DNA from: CAZKRU01 sp964555235
Lineage (GTDB): Bacteria > Verrucomicrobiota > Verrucomicrobiia > Methylacidiphilales > CAMAQI01
Length of the DNA stretch: 52,921 nt
Assembly: GCA_964555235.1 (NCBI GenBank)
Contig: CAZKRU010000025.1
Location: forward strand, 1-52,921
Direction of reading: 5' to 3'
Positions 24,106 through 33,149 of this stretch are shown piece after piece. Below the pieces are notes generated by a model that worked only from the letters and a program-made list of their open reading frames with translations, had not been told where the DNA came from and ran no database searches. Numbering within the stretch: position 1 is the first letter of the stretch; each line of letters starts with the position of its first letter. The translations under genes and the position numbers were made by a program.

Positions 24106-24711
24106 ATGAAATTTTTACCATCAACACTCGCAGGCCTCCTCCTGATCATGGGAATGTCGCTCTCTGCTTTTGCCGCAGTGAAAGATCCTCTTGCGGTGGG
24201 TGCCATTTTTGTTTCTCCCGACGGAAAATACACGGCAAAATTGAAAAATCCTCCCCCCCCACCCCCCGATTCGACCGCGCCAAAACCGACCGGCTTTCTC
24301 TTGGAAATCAAGGAGGCAGGAAATGACAAAGGGACTCAGACGCTTGATTTCAAGGCGCTCCCCTTCGCCATCGGTTGGACGCGCGATTCAAAAAACATGA
24401 TCACCGTCGAGCGTAATGGAAAGGCGGCTTCAACGGGTGTGATTCGCTTCGAGAAAAAAGGATGGGCTCATTTTTTTATCGAACAGCCGGGAGATGACTT
24501 TAAAAACTTTGATGTGGTGCAGCAGACCATCGGCCGAACCAATGTGAAGCTTGTTTACAAGGGAGCCTCCCAAAAGATCACAAGTGGACCGGGCGCCTTT
24601 CAGACCATTACCTTCACCTTCGATCCTGAATCAAACGTCATCTCGGGAGTGGTGAAAAAAAATATCGCCCAAGAGGCCTACTTCGACATGAAGGACCTCT
24701 GCGAAAAATAA
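24106..24711 (+). CDS. secreted protein of unknown function with a proline run
   Basis: 201 residues with a signal peptide (FLPSTLAGLLLIMGMSLSAFAA). Mature part begins with VGAIFVSPDGKYTAKLKN, then six consecutive prolines encoded by C-rich DNA (eight C at 24253-24260, A, six C at 24262-24267), then beta-rich sequence that resembles one or two propeller blades (FAIGWTRDSKNMITVER). No family recognised. Four bp from the convergent AraC-type gene stop. Confidence 0.65.
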   Translation: MKFLPSTLAGLLLIMGMSLSAFAAVKDPLAVGAIFVSPDGKYTAKLKNPPPPPPDSTAPKPTGFLLEIKEAGNDKGTQTLDFKALPFAIGWTRDSKNMITVERNGKAASTGVIRFEKKGWAHFFIEQPGDDFKNFDVVQQTIGRTNVKLVYKGASQKITSGPGAFQTITFTFDPESNVISGVVKKNIAQEAYFDMKDLCEK

Positions 24712-24715
24712 TTTC

Positions 24716-25435
24716 TCAGTGCTTTAGAAAACTTTTCCGATATTGAAGCGGCGTAATCTGAAAGTACTTTCGGAATTCTGCAGTAAAATAAGCCTGGTCG
24801 CACGAACCACACTCGAGAGCGATTTTTGAAATCGTCTCCTGGGTCTCTGAGAGCAATCGACAGGCTTCATTCATCCTAAGATTTTTTAAATAAGAAGAAG
24901 GCGTCATGCCGACTTCCTTTTGAAAACGTCTCTCCAAGGCACTCACGGAGAGGCAGGCAATCCTCGACAGATCCATCATTTTGATTTTTTCCGAGAGTCT
25001 CTCCTTCAAAAATTTCATCGCGCGACGAATCTCCTCGGTCGCCAAGAGATCGAGTCCGTCCTGTCCGAGTTTTTGCGTGTAGCCAATCAGTCCAATGACT
25101 TTGCCGGCACGGGATTTTAACGGAAGCTTGGTCGTCAAATGCCAAAAGGAATGTTCCCCGTCCTTGGAGAGAAGCTCGACCTGTCTTCGGAGGGGCTTCC
25201 CCTTGAAGACTTCCCGATCCTGCTGTTGAAATCGAATGGCCAGATAGGGGGGAATGAAATCAAAATCGGTTTTGGATTTGATCTGATCCAGATGGTTCAA
25301 ACCCAAAAGATGGAGATGCGCGGAATTTGAATAGAGAAATTCTCCTTTGAGGTTCTTCAGATAAACATAGTCCTGAGACTCTTCCAAAAGCGTTAGAAAC
25401 GGCTCATAATCTAATCCGGTCGGAAACAAAGCCAT
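24716..25435 (-). CDS. AraC-family transcriptional regulator with PAS sensor domain
   Basis: 239 residues. PAS domain about 8-125 (DYVYLKNLKGEFLYSNSAHL, FWHLTTKLPLKSRAGKVIGLIGYT). AraC DNA-binding domain about 135-239 with two helix-turn-helix units: MDLSRIACLSVSALERRFQK and TISKIALECGSCDQAYFTAEFRKYFQITPLQYR. Divergent from the aldolase and fucI genes with an 82-bp gap, so a regulator of those genes is likely. The usual sugar-binding cupin domain is replaced by PAS, so the signal may not be the sugar itself. Confidence 0.9.
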   Translation of the reverse strand: MALFPTGLDYEPFLTLLEESQDYVYLKNLKGEFLYSNSAHLHLLGLNHLDQIKSKTDFDFIPPYLAIRFQQQDREVFKGKPLRRQVELLSKDGEHSFWHLTTKLPLKSRAGKVIGLIGYTQKLGQDGLDLLATEEIRRAMKFLKERLSEKIKMMDLSRIACLSVSALERRFQKEVGMTPSSYLKNLRMNEACRLLSETQETISKIALECGSCDQAYFTAEFRKYFQITPLQYRKSFLKH

Positions 25436-25517
25436 TCCGCATCATAGCCGATAAAACAACAAAATTCAAACAATCTTCAAAAGACTTTTCCCATGAACCC
25501 GTTATATTCCAATAATT

Positions 25518-26294
25518 GTGAAAAGATCAAAAACCCCTTCCGTTCTCGAACGCCTCCTCTGGCTCTCGCACCAACTCGGCAATGAAGAACAGAGCCTCGC
25601 GATTCTGGGAGAGGGAAACACCTCGACTCGAATCGACGCAAAAAAGTTTTATGTCAAGGCAAGCGGGTCGAACCTTGGCAATCTTCAATCCCATCAGGTG
25701 ACTTCCTGTGACTTTCGTTCTCTCCTCGGACTCTTAAAGACCAAGAAGATGTCAGATCTCGAAGTCGATCAGGCGCTTTTGCAAAGCCGCACCAGTCCCA
25801 AGGCCCTGAAACCTTCCGTGGAAGCCGTCTTTCACGCCTATCTCCTTTCACTCCCGGATGTCCACTTTGTCGGACATACTCATCCGATTGCGGTCAACCA
25901 ATTGCTCTGCTCCGGAAATGGAAAACTTTTTGCTGAAAAACGGCTCTTCCCCGATCAGATCGTCTGCTGCGGGGCGGAATCCGCTTTGGTTCCTTATACC
26001 GACCCTGGACTGATTCTTGCCCAGACGATTCAGAAGCAGGTCGAACGGTTTATCGATCGCACGGGAACGCTCCCAAAAACGATTCTCATCGAGAATCATG
26101 GACTGATCTGCATCGGAAAAACCGAAAAAGAGGTTCTTGCGGCAACGCTGATGGCTGAAAAATCCGCAAAGATTCTCGTCAGCGCGCTCCGGATTGGAAA
26201 AAAAGGGGGCGTCTATCTCACCCCCAAGCAGATCGAGCGAATCGCCGGACGTCCCGATGAGCACTATCGCCAGAAAATTTTGAATCAATCCTAA
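25518..26294 (+). CDS. class II aldolase/adducin-family protein (fuculose- or rhamnulose-phosphate aldolase-like)
   Basis: 258 residues from a GTG start. Phosphate-binding ILGEGNTSTRI (29-39) and KASGSNLG, base E102 in KPSVEAVFH, zinc ligands H120 and H122 in GHTHPIAV and H194 in ENHGLICIG. These enzymes split a ketose 1-phosphate into DHAP and an aldehyde, or act as epimerases. Being next to L-fucose isomerase, it most likely cleaves L-fuculose 1-phosphate, although no kinase gene is seen here. The fit is also good to the aldolase domain of rhamnulose-phosphate aldolase fusions. Confidence 0.82.
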   Translation: MKRSKTPSVLERLLWLSHQLGNEEQSLAILGEGNTSTRIDAKKFYVKASGSNLGNLQSHQVTSCDFRSLLGLLKTKKMSDLEVDQALLQSRTSPKALKPSVEAVFHAYLLSLPDVHFVGHTHPIAVNQLLCSGNGKLFAEKRLFPDQIVCCGAESALVPYTDPGLILAQTIQKQVERFIDRTGTLPKTILIENHGLICIGKTEKEVLAATLMAEKSAKILVSALRIGKKGGVYLTPKQIERIAGRPDEHYRQKILNQS

Positions 26295-26330
26295 AGAAAT
26301 CCAATCAAATCACTCCCGGCCTCATTCCCT

Positions 26331-28118
26331 ATGAAAAAACCAATAAATCTCACCTCCTATCCCAAAGTCGGAATTCGCCCCACCATTGATGGACGTCTCG
26401 GCGGCGTCCGCGAGTCGCTTGAAAAACAGACGATGAATCAGGCACTCTCTGTCGCCCAACTGATTTCTGAAAATCTGAAGTATCCGAATGGTCAACCCGT
26501 ACAATGTGTCATTGCAGATACCACGATTGGCGGAGTTACTGAAGCGGCACAAGCTGCCGAAAAATTTAAGAGGGAAAACGTTGGAGTCTCCCTCACGGTC
26601 ACTCCCTGTTGGTGCTACGGTTCGGAAACCATGGAGATGGATTCTCATCTCCCCAAGGCCGTCTGGGGGTTTAATGGAACCGAACGCCCCGGCGCCGTCT
26701 ACCTCGCCGCCGTTTTGGCAGGTCACACTCAAAAAGGGATTCCTGCTTTCGGGATCTACGGGCGGGATGTCCAAGACTCAACCGATACCCGCATCCCCAA
26801 GGATGTCGCCACCAAGATTCTGAATTTCACAAAAGCCGGAATCGCCGTCGCGATGATGAAAGGGAAGTCGTATCTTTCGATCGGCGGCACCTCCATGGGA
26901 ATCGCCGGGTCGATGATTGACAGCGATTTCTTCGAGGATTATCTCGGCATGCGAGTCGAAGCGGTCGACATGTGCGAAGTCAAGGGACGGATTGAGAAAA
27001 AAATCTACGACGAGAAGGAATATCAAAAAGCGTTGGCATGGGTCAAAACTCATTGCAAAGAGGGGAAAGATTACAACAGTCCGAAAACCCGCCGCCCCCG
27101 TACTCAGCTCGATCAAGAGTGGGAAACCTCGGTCAAGATGGCCTTGATTGCGCGTGATCTGATGGTCGGAAATCCTGCCCTGACGGAAATCGGTTTTGCG
27201 GAGCAGGGACTCGGACACAATGCCATCGCCGCAGGATTTCAAGGTCAACGCCAGTGGACCGATTATTTTCCCAATGGTGATTTCATGGAGGCGATCCTCT
27301 CTTCCTCATTTGATTGGAATGGAACCCGAGCCCCTTATATCATGGCGACGGAAAACGATGCGTTAAATGCCGTTTCCATGCTTTTCGGAAATCTTCTGAC
27401 GAATACCGCACAAATTTTTGCCGATCTCCGCACTTACTGGAGTCCTCAGGCAGTCAAACGGATCACCGGTTACCAGCTCCGTGGCGCTGCATCCGGGGGG
27501 CTCCTCCATTTGATCAACTCAGGGCCTGCCGCCTTGGATGGAACCGGTCAGCAGAGCGATCAGAAAGGAAATCCCGTTTTCAAACCCCACTGGGAAATCA
27601 CCCCGCAGGAAGTCACCAAATGCCTCAAAGCGACTTCATGGCATCCTTCGATCACGGAATATTTCCCCGGGGGAGGATGGTCCACTCGCTATTGCACTCG
27701 AGGAGGAATGCCGGGCACCATTCTTCGTCTCAACTTAGTCAAAGGACTCGGAGCCGCCCTGCAGCTGGCGGAAGGATACTCCGTTGAGCTCCCCAAGAAA
27801 GTCCATGACACCCTCGATGAACGAACCAATCCCACCTGGCCTACGACTTGGTTCTCTCCCATTCTCACCGGCAAAGGTTCTTTCCGCGACACCTATGATG
27901 TCATGAACCACTGGGGTGCGAATCATTGCGTGATGTGCTACGGACACGTTGGCGATCTTCTCATCACCCTCGCCTCCATGCTCCGCATTCCGGTCTACAT
28001 GCATAATGTCTCACCCGAACGGATCTTCCGTCCGAGTGCTTGGAATGCGTTTGGAACGACGGATCTCGAGGGAGCCGACTATCGCGCCTGCGAAAACTAC
28101 GGACCGCTTTATCAATAA
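26331..28118 (+). CDS. fucI: L-fucose isomerase
   Basis: 595 residues, the family length. Start KVGIRPTIDGR, then VTPCWCYGSETMEMD, WGFNGTERPGAVYLAA, GIYGRDVQD, GGTSMGIAGSMID, FAEQGLGHNAIAAGFQGQRQW and GGWSTRYCTRGGMPGTI: the FucI pattern, including the metal-binding Glu/Asp region. It isomerises L-fucose to L-fuculose (also D-arabinose to D-ribulose) with Mn2+. 36 bp behind the aldolase gene on the same strand, so a two-gene fucose unit under the divergent AraC-type regulator. Confidence 0.95.
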   Translation: MKKPINLTSYPKVGIRPTIDGRLGGVRESLEKQTMNQALSVAQLISENLKYPNGQPVQCVIADTTIGGVTEAAQAAEKFKRENVGVSLTVTPCWCYGSETMEMDSHLPKAVWGFNGTERPGAVYLAAVLAGHTQKGIPAFGIYGRDVQDSTDTRIPKDVATKILNFTKAGIAVAMMKGKSYLSIGGTSMGIAGSMIDSDFFEDYLGMRVEAVDMCEVKGRIEKKIYDEKEYQKALAWVKTHCKEGKDYNSPKTRRPRTQLDQEWETSVKMALIARDLMVGNPALTEIGFAEQGLGHNAIAAGFQGQRQWTDYFPNGDFMEAILSSSFDWNGTRAPYIMATENDALNAVSMLFGNLLTNTAQIFADLRTYWSPQAVKRITGYQLRGAASGGLLHLINSGPAALDGTGQQSDQKGNPVFKPHWEITPQEVTKCLKATSWHPSITEYFPGGGWSTRYCTRGGMPGTILRLNLVKGLGAALQLAEGYSVELPKKVHDTLDERTNPTWPTTWFSPILTGKGSFRDTYDVMNHWGANHCVMCYGHVGDLLITLASMLRIPVYMHNVSPERIFRPSAWNAFGTTDLEGADYRACENYGPLYQ

Positions 28119-28168
28119 AGAGGGAACTCAAACCGCTTCGATGTCACTGCTCACGGGCGGCGCAAATC

Positions 28169-29626
28169 TTATCCCACCAAGGCGGTAAGAAGCGCACTCA
28201 AATCACAGGTCACAATGGTCGAAGCGCTGTCGCTCTGGCCGTAGGGAAGAATGAGGTGCCCTCCATGGACGAGCGCACCGCAAGAGTAGACGACATTCGG
28301 AACGTAACCTTCCCTGGCGTCCCCTTCCGGGATCACAAGCGGCCGATCAAGATGTCCAATCACTTTGGAGGGATCATTTAAATCAAGCAAGATGGCGCCA
28401 ATACAATATTTACGCATCGCACCCACGCCATGAGTGATCACCAGCCAACCGGATTCGGTTTCAATCGGTGAACCACAATTCCCGATTTTGACAAATTCCC
28501 ACGGTTGCGAAGGACGTTGCAACGGCACTGGGTCATTCCAAAAATGCGGATTATCGGAATACATCAGCGAACTATTTTCGTCGTCCTGACGCGAAAGCAT
28601 GACGTACTTTCCATTAATTCGACGAGGAAAAAGCGCCATCCCTTTGTTTTGAACTGCGTTCCCGTTCAAGGTGAGAATGCGAAAGTGATGGAAATTGGTG
28701 GTTTCGATGAGCTGCGGCAAAATCACACGTCCGTTGTAAGCCGTATAAGTGGCATAGTAGGTCACCTTCCCATCGTCTTCCACGAATCTCACAAAACGCG
28801 CATCCTCGATCCCGTTGCTCTCGTTCGGAGAAACCGGGAAGATAATCCGCTCTGACACCGCCGTTGTGGAGCTAAAATAAATTTCGTAATTCGATTCCGC
28901 CAACCAGTGCAGGCATTCCATTGTGCGCTGAATTTCGTGCGAATGCGTCTCGCTCCCCTCCGCCTGTCGCCTCGATTGATCCAATTCCTCAAGCGTAAAG
29001 GTATCCCGAAGTCGCCCCATCACCGCATCCGCCCAGTCATTTCTCAACCCCATCTCATTCACCTTATGAAGAAAGGTCGCTTTGTGAAAGGTCGGGTTCG
29101 GATTAAGCTCAGGAAGTGTGACAAACGGCGTTGCTTTTTCCATTTGAATGGAGTGATCCCCACGAATGACCCCCTCTCGAAATTCAATCGAAGAAATATG
29201 TCCTTCACCCGTGGCCCTCAGACTCATGATAAATCGAAGATCCCCCTCTCCAATCCCACTCTGGTCTGGATGAGGAACCATGGACGGATTGAACAAGGCG
29301 GCGGATTCGAGTGCATATTCTCCGGAAAAAAGCGCCCCCATGAACAACCGCCGCGTCTCTGAAAGCGAAACCACCGAGGGGATCTGCCCGCGCACTTTTT
29401 CAAAATGACACCGCCAGCTTTTGTCGAGATCGATATGTCTTCCCCCAAAATCCGCTCGGACTGATTCAAGTTGTTCTTCGGTTTCCGACTCACTCAATGA
29501 AAGCGCCCGTGCAATGATATGTTGCACCTTGATCGGATCGTTCGAGATGAAAGGACGAACCACGACCCGACGGCTGTTCGGGCGAAAATCGACCCCGGTC
29601 GAATGAATTTTGAGGATGGCACTCAT
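28169..29626 (-). CDS. GH130-family glycoside phosphorylase/hydrolase (beta-mannoside type)
   Basis: 485 residues. Five-bladed propeller family GH130: NGIEDARFVRF (catalytic-aspartate region), YYATYTAYNG, KGMALFPRRINGKYVMLSRQDDENSSLMYSD with no break, FVKIGNCGSPIETESGWLVI and YVPNVVYSCGALVHGG. GH130 members phosphorolyse beta-mannosides, mainly 1,4- or 1,2-linked. The N-terminal ~140 residues are an extra domain seen in longer members. The start overlaps the glycosyltransferase stop as ATGA, so the two enzymes are probably made together and may handle the same mannan-type glycan, one building and one degrading; this is an inference. Confidence 0.88.
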   Translation of the reverse strand: MSAILKIHSTGVDFRPNSRRVVVRPFISNDPIKVQHIIARALSLSESETEEQLESVRADFGGRHIDLDKSWRCHFEKVRGQIPSVVSLSETRRLFMGALFSGEYALESAALFNPSMVPHPDQSGIGEGDLRFIMSLRATGEGHISSIEFREGVIRGDHSIQMEKATPFVTLPELNPNPTFHKATFLHKVNEMGLRNDWADAVMGRLRDTFTLEELDQSRRQAEGSETHSHEIQRTMECLHWLAESNYEIYFSSTTAVSERIIFPVSPNESNGIEDARFVRFVEDDGKVTYYATYTAYNGRVILPQLIETTNFHHFRILTLNGNAVQNKGMALFPRRINGKYVMLSRQDDENSSLMYSDNPHFWNDPVPLQRPSQPWEFVKIGNCGSPIETESGWLVITHGVGAMRKYCIGAILLDLNDPSKVIGHLDRPLVIPEGDAREGYVPNVVYSCGALVHGGHLILPYGQSDSASTIVTCDLSALLTALVG

Positions 29627-31899
29627 TTGGATATTCGGGGGGGTGTCAGCATTTCTGCCTGAGTCATCTCCACCAGTGACAAGTAAAAAGCGAGACTCGA
29701 TTCAGCTCCCTGATTCTGACTTAAACGATCCTGATGCAGCGCGTCGCGACACCCACCCGTACTGGAGTCATAAAGGGATTGCCCCAGATCATTACGTCCG
29801 AGAAACCATTCAAAACAGCGACGCGCCGAGCGACGCCAGAACTCATCCCGAGTCAGCGCGTACGCTTCGAGGCAGGCAGAAACCATGGCATGAGCTTCCA
29901 ACGGTTGCTGGTCAAATCGCGCCATCGCGCTACCGCGCGACCAGAAACCGTTACATCCAATGGGCGCAAAATGCCCCGCCTCCCGCTTCTGCGTTTCCAC
30001 CAACCAGCGCAGGGATTGTAATCCAACCTCGAGAGCTTCTCCCCGTGAAGTCCAATACCCACTCAGGATCATCGCATGGGAGAGTTTCGCGTTATCATAG
30101 TTCGCCGTGATTTCAAACCATTGCCAATCCTTCGTGGAATTGGAGCGAAAGTGATCCAACAATCGTTGAGTCAATAAATCCCGCAACTGATTGACGTTCC
30201 GGTCCCCTGAAAAAGTTCTCAAATATTCCTGGATCGCGAGCAGAACAAACGCCCACGCTCTCGGGGAAGTAAATGCCTCGACCACCGGCAAACCTTGTTG
30301 AAAAAGAAGCGCACAGAGACTTCGATGGCCCTCATTTTTCGAACGACCCAACGCCATTCCTGCCGCCCAAAGCGCACGCGCATGACTATCTTCAGAACCT
30401 TTCACTTCCAACCATTCCCGTCGATGACTCATGAAATTTCGAAACCGGCAGTTCTTTTTGTCAAACGCATCCCATAAAAAGGCGAGATAGGTGCTGGCCA
30501 GGCGTTCGAGATCCTGCCGCGCCACACGATTGGTGATTTCCGGAAGTAACAGGGTGAGAATAAAGGCCCGCGCATTATCATCGACACAATAGCCTTCTGA
30601 ATAATTCGGGACATTGAAAATGGCGTGTTGAAAAATCCCCGTGTCGTCGCTCATTCGAAAGAGGTGATCGAGCTTCAGCGGGGGAAGCTCATAAGGCCGT
30701 CTTTCCAGGGTACGGATCGCGAAGGCTTTACGCGCGGGCACACTCATACTCGCGCGCGCCTTCGTAAAACTCTCCATATACCGCTTTGCCACCACTGGCC
30801 AGATCATTTCTCGCCCAATTTTCCATGCCCGAATCCGCGTGGCTGCCATCAATGTCGGATCGGACAAAAATCGATGCACCCCTTCTGCTATCGCGCCCGA
30901 ATTTGCAAAGGGAACCAAGATCCCATGATCGTTCGCAAGCAACTCCTGAGCATACCAGTAGGGGGTGGAAATCACGGCCTTTCCCGCGCCAAATGCATAA
31001 GCCAGGGTTCCCGAAGTAATCTGAGCCTGATTGAGATACGGGGTGATATAAATATCGGCCGCACCAATAAAATCCGTTAACTCAGAAAGCGTGACAAAGC
31101 GATTATAAAAAATCACATTCCCAGCCACTCCGAGATCCTCCGCAAGACGCACCAATTTCATCCGGTAAGATTCCCCCTCATTCGCGAGGAGATTCGGATG
31201 CGTCGCACCCAGAACAATATAAACCACGTTGGGATGCAGCTTTAGAATCTCCGGAAGTGCTTCGATGACGTGCTCGATTCCTTTGTTCGGCGAGAGCAGA
31301 CCAAACGTCAACAAAACTGTCTTTCCCTCCACCCCAAACTGATCCTTATGAAAGGTTGGATCGATGAACTGCACATCCGGAACGCCGTGAGGGATCAGAT
31401 CAATTTTATCCCGTGAAATTCCGTAACAGGATTCAAGCAATTCCCGACCGCGTTCTGCCATCACAATGAAGCGCGTCGAGAATTCGTCCAGTTGCTTCAT
31501 CACGGCGCGCTGATCCGGATTCGGTTCACTCAAAACCGTATGGAGTGTGGTTACGACGGGCATCTGCACATCGCGCAGAAATCCGAGGAGATGACTTCCC
31601 GCAGGGCCTCCGTAAATCCCAAACTCGTGTTGCACCGAGACCACTTCGACATTGTTGATATTTAAAAAATCCGCTGCTCGGCGATAGGAGTCGAGCTCTT
31701 TTTCGTCGAGTTCAAAACGAATCCGCGCCGGATAATCATAGCCTTCCGGTCGGTCATTGACCGCCCCCACGAGACAGTCACATTGGGGAAACTCCGTCGC
31801 AATCGCTTCGCAAATATCCGTCGTGAAAGTCGCAATTCCACATTGCCTCGGCATATAGTCGCCAAGAAACGCAACTCGATGAATGTTGGGAGCGGTCAT
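29623..31899 (-). CDS. GT4 glycosyltransferase fused to an alpha-toroid-like C-terminal domain
   Basis: 758 residues from the ATG at 31899. GT-B glycosyltransferase about 1-390: VAFLGDYMPRQCGIATFTTD, VSVQHEFGIYGG, LIPHGVPD, LLTFGLLSPNKGIEHVIEAL and ITPYLNQAQITSGTLAYAFG (GT4 C-terminal pocket). Residues about 400-755 look like a helical toroid: FNVPNYSEGYCVDDNARAF, FRNFMSHRREWLE, EDSHARALWAAGMALG and FDQQPLEAHAMVSACLEAY, like (alpha/alpha)6 glycosidase folds. This two-domain protein is translationally coupled to GH130. Substrate sugar probably mannose by association. No signal peptide, so cytosolic. Confidence 0.85.
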   Translation of the reverse strand: MTAPNIHRVAFLGDYMPRQCGIATFTTDICEAIATEFPQCDCLVGAVNDRPEGYDYPARIRFELDEKELDSYRRAADFLNINNVEVVSVQHEFGIYGGPAGSHLLGFLRDVQMPVVTTLHTVLSEPNPDQRAVMKQLDEFSTRFIVMAERGRELLESCYGISRDKIDLIPHGVPDVQFIDPTFHKDQFGVEGKTVLLTFGLLSPNKGIEHVIEALPEILKLHPNVVYIVLGATHPNLLANEGESYRMKLVRLAEDLGVAGNVIFYNRFVTLSELTDFIGAADIYITPYLNQAQITSGTLAYAFGAGKAVISTPYWYAQELLANDHGILVPFANSGAIAEGVHRFLSDPTLMAATRIRAWKIGREMIWPVVAKRYMESFTKARASMSVPARKAFAIRTLERRPYELPPLKLDHLFRMSDDTGIFQHAIFNVPNYSEGYCVDDNARAFILTLLLPEITNRVARQDLERLASTYLAFLWDAFDKKNCRFRNFMSHRREWLEVKGSEDSHARALWAAGMALGRSKNEGHRSLCALLFQQGLPVVEAFTSPRAWAFVLLAIQEYLRTFSGDRNVNQLRDLLTQRLLDHFRSNSTKDWQWFEITANYDNAKLSHAMILSGYWTSRGEALEVGLQSLRWLVETQKREAGHFAPIGCNGFWSRGSAMARFDQQPLEAHAMVSACLEAYALTRDEFWRRSARRCFEWFLGRNDLGQSLYDSSTGGCRDALHQDRLSQNQGAESSLAFYLSLVEMTQAEMLTPPRISK

Positions 31900-32083
31900 T
31901 GCTTTGCTAAGCAATCGGACTACTTCTTCCTCGCTTCAGGAGGAAAGCGACCGCAAGCCCTCTCATAAGCGCAGGGAATCCTCCTATGTCAAGAAGTGCC
32001 TCCAGCAAGGAATCCCTCCTCCATTGGCCGAAGTTTTGTCATTCCTCACTTGCCTCACTTTTCCCGAATGCTAATGACATTCA

Positions 32084-33013
32084 ATGATCTCTGAAATTTC
32101 TTACGGCGGGTGGAACCGCAATCTTCTTTTCTCTCAAGGCGATGTGGAGCTGACCATCACACTCGAAGTCGGACCTCGCCTGATCCGTTATGGGTTTAAA
32201 AACGACATTAATATTCTCAAGGAAGTCGGGGAAGAGATGGGTGGATCAAATGAGCCGAAGTGGAAAATTCGGGGCGGCCATCGTCTCTGGACAGCCCCCG
32301 AGGATGATCAATGCTACGTCACTGACAATGTTCCCGTCGAATATCGCAAGATCAACGAGACGACCGCAGAAATCCTCCAGCCCGCTTGCGAACGCTACGG
32401 CTGGCAGAAGTCGCTTCAGATTTCGATGGATTCAAATGGGGGCGTGAAAATCGTTCATCGTGTCAAAAACATCGGAACCCGTCCTCTCGAGTCCACTCCT
32501 TGGGCGCTCACCGTCATGACCGGAGGCGGCGTTGCGATCCTCCCTCAACCCAAATTTTCTACTCACCCGATGGAACTTCCGCCAGGAACTCCTTTCTCAA
32601 ACGACGATTACCTTCCGAATCGCTCTCTGATTCTTTGGAAATATACGGACCTGACGGATCCACGGTTTCACCTTGGCCCCGATTTCTGGATCATCGAACA
32701 ACGCGAAAAAACCGCTGCCACCAAATTTGGTCTCGCGTACACTGGAGGGTGGGTCGCCTACCAAAAAGAGAAGACTGTTTTTTGCAAGAAAATCTCGTTT
32801 GAGCCTGGAGCTCCGTATCCCGATGGCGGCTGTAATTTTGAACTCTTTACGAATCACGAAATCCTCGAACTCGAAACCCTCGCCCCTTCCCGACCGATTC
32901 CCCCGGGAGCAACCGCCGAGCACACGGAGCACTGGCAATTGAAACGATCCGATCTCCCGCTTCGAGAATCGGCAAACGCCAAAGTATTCTTTGATTCCCT
33001 CAATGCTTCCTGA
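32084..33013 (+). CDS. DUF4380-like galactose-mutarotase-fold protein
   Basis: 309 residues. Beta-sandwich pattern with NRNLLFSQGDVELTITLEVG, GGHRLWTAPEDDQCYVTDN, HRVKNIGTRPLESTPWALTV and TEHWQL, as in DUF4380/aldose-epimerase-like proteins. The catalytic histidines of aldose 1-epimerase are not obviously in place, so it may bind rather than convert a sugar. Divergent from the GT4/GH130 operon with a 184-bp gap in which I see no clear operator. Role in carbohydrate metabolism inferred from fold and neighbours. Confidence 0.75.
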   Translation: MISEISYGGWNRNLLFSQGDVELTITLEVGPRLIRYGFKNDINILKEVGEEMGGSNEPKWKIRGGHRLWTAPEDDQCYVTDNVPVEYRKINETTAEILQPACERYGWQKSLQISMDSNGGVKIVHRVKNIGTRPLESTPWALTVMTGGGVAILPQPKFSTHPMELPPGTPFSNDDYLPNRSLILWKYTDLTDPRFHLGPDFWIIEQREKTAATKFGLAYTGGWVAYQKEKTVFCKKISFEPGAPYPDGGCNFELFTNHEILELETLAPSRPIPPGATAEHTEHWQLKRSDLPLRESANAKVFFDSLNAS

Positions 33014-33030
33014 TGAAAACCCTCTGTCTG

Positions 33031-33122
33031 ATTTCTCGCGCAGAGGGAGGGAGTCCGCAGAGGGATGAGTTTCAGATTGAAAAACAAAACTCCTGCAATC
33101 TCCCCTCCTCTGCGCGAGAAAA
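33031..33122. repeat. palindromic repeat with TTTCTCGCGCAGAGG arms
   Basis: Left arm TTTCTCGCGCAGAGGGAGGG, right arm CTCCCCTCCTCTGCGCGAGA; the centre contains CAGATTGAAAAACAAAACTC, the same AT-rich core as in the CTCTCGC-arm family. It lies between the DUF4380-like gene and the MFS gene. Confidence 0.8.
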
Positions 33123-33149
33123 TTCTTTCTTCCTAAAACTACGGGACCG

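Noticed and set aside
25660..25690. tRNA-like T-arm sequence (GGGTCGAACC)
   Set aside because: It lies inside the aldolase coding sequence and no acceptor stem, D-arm or anticodon arm can be formed around it.
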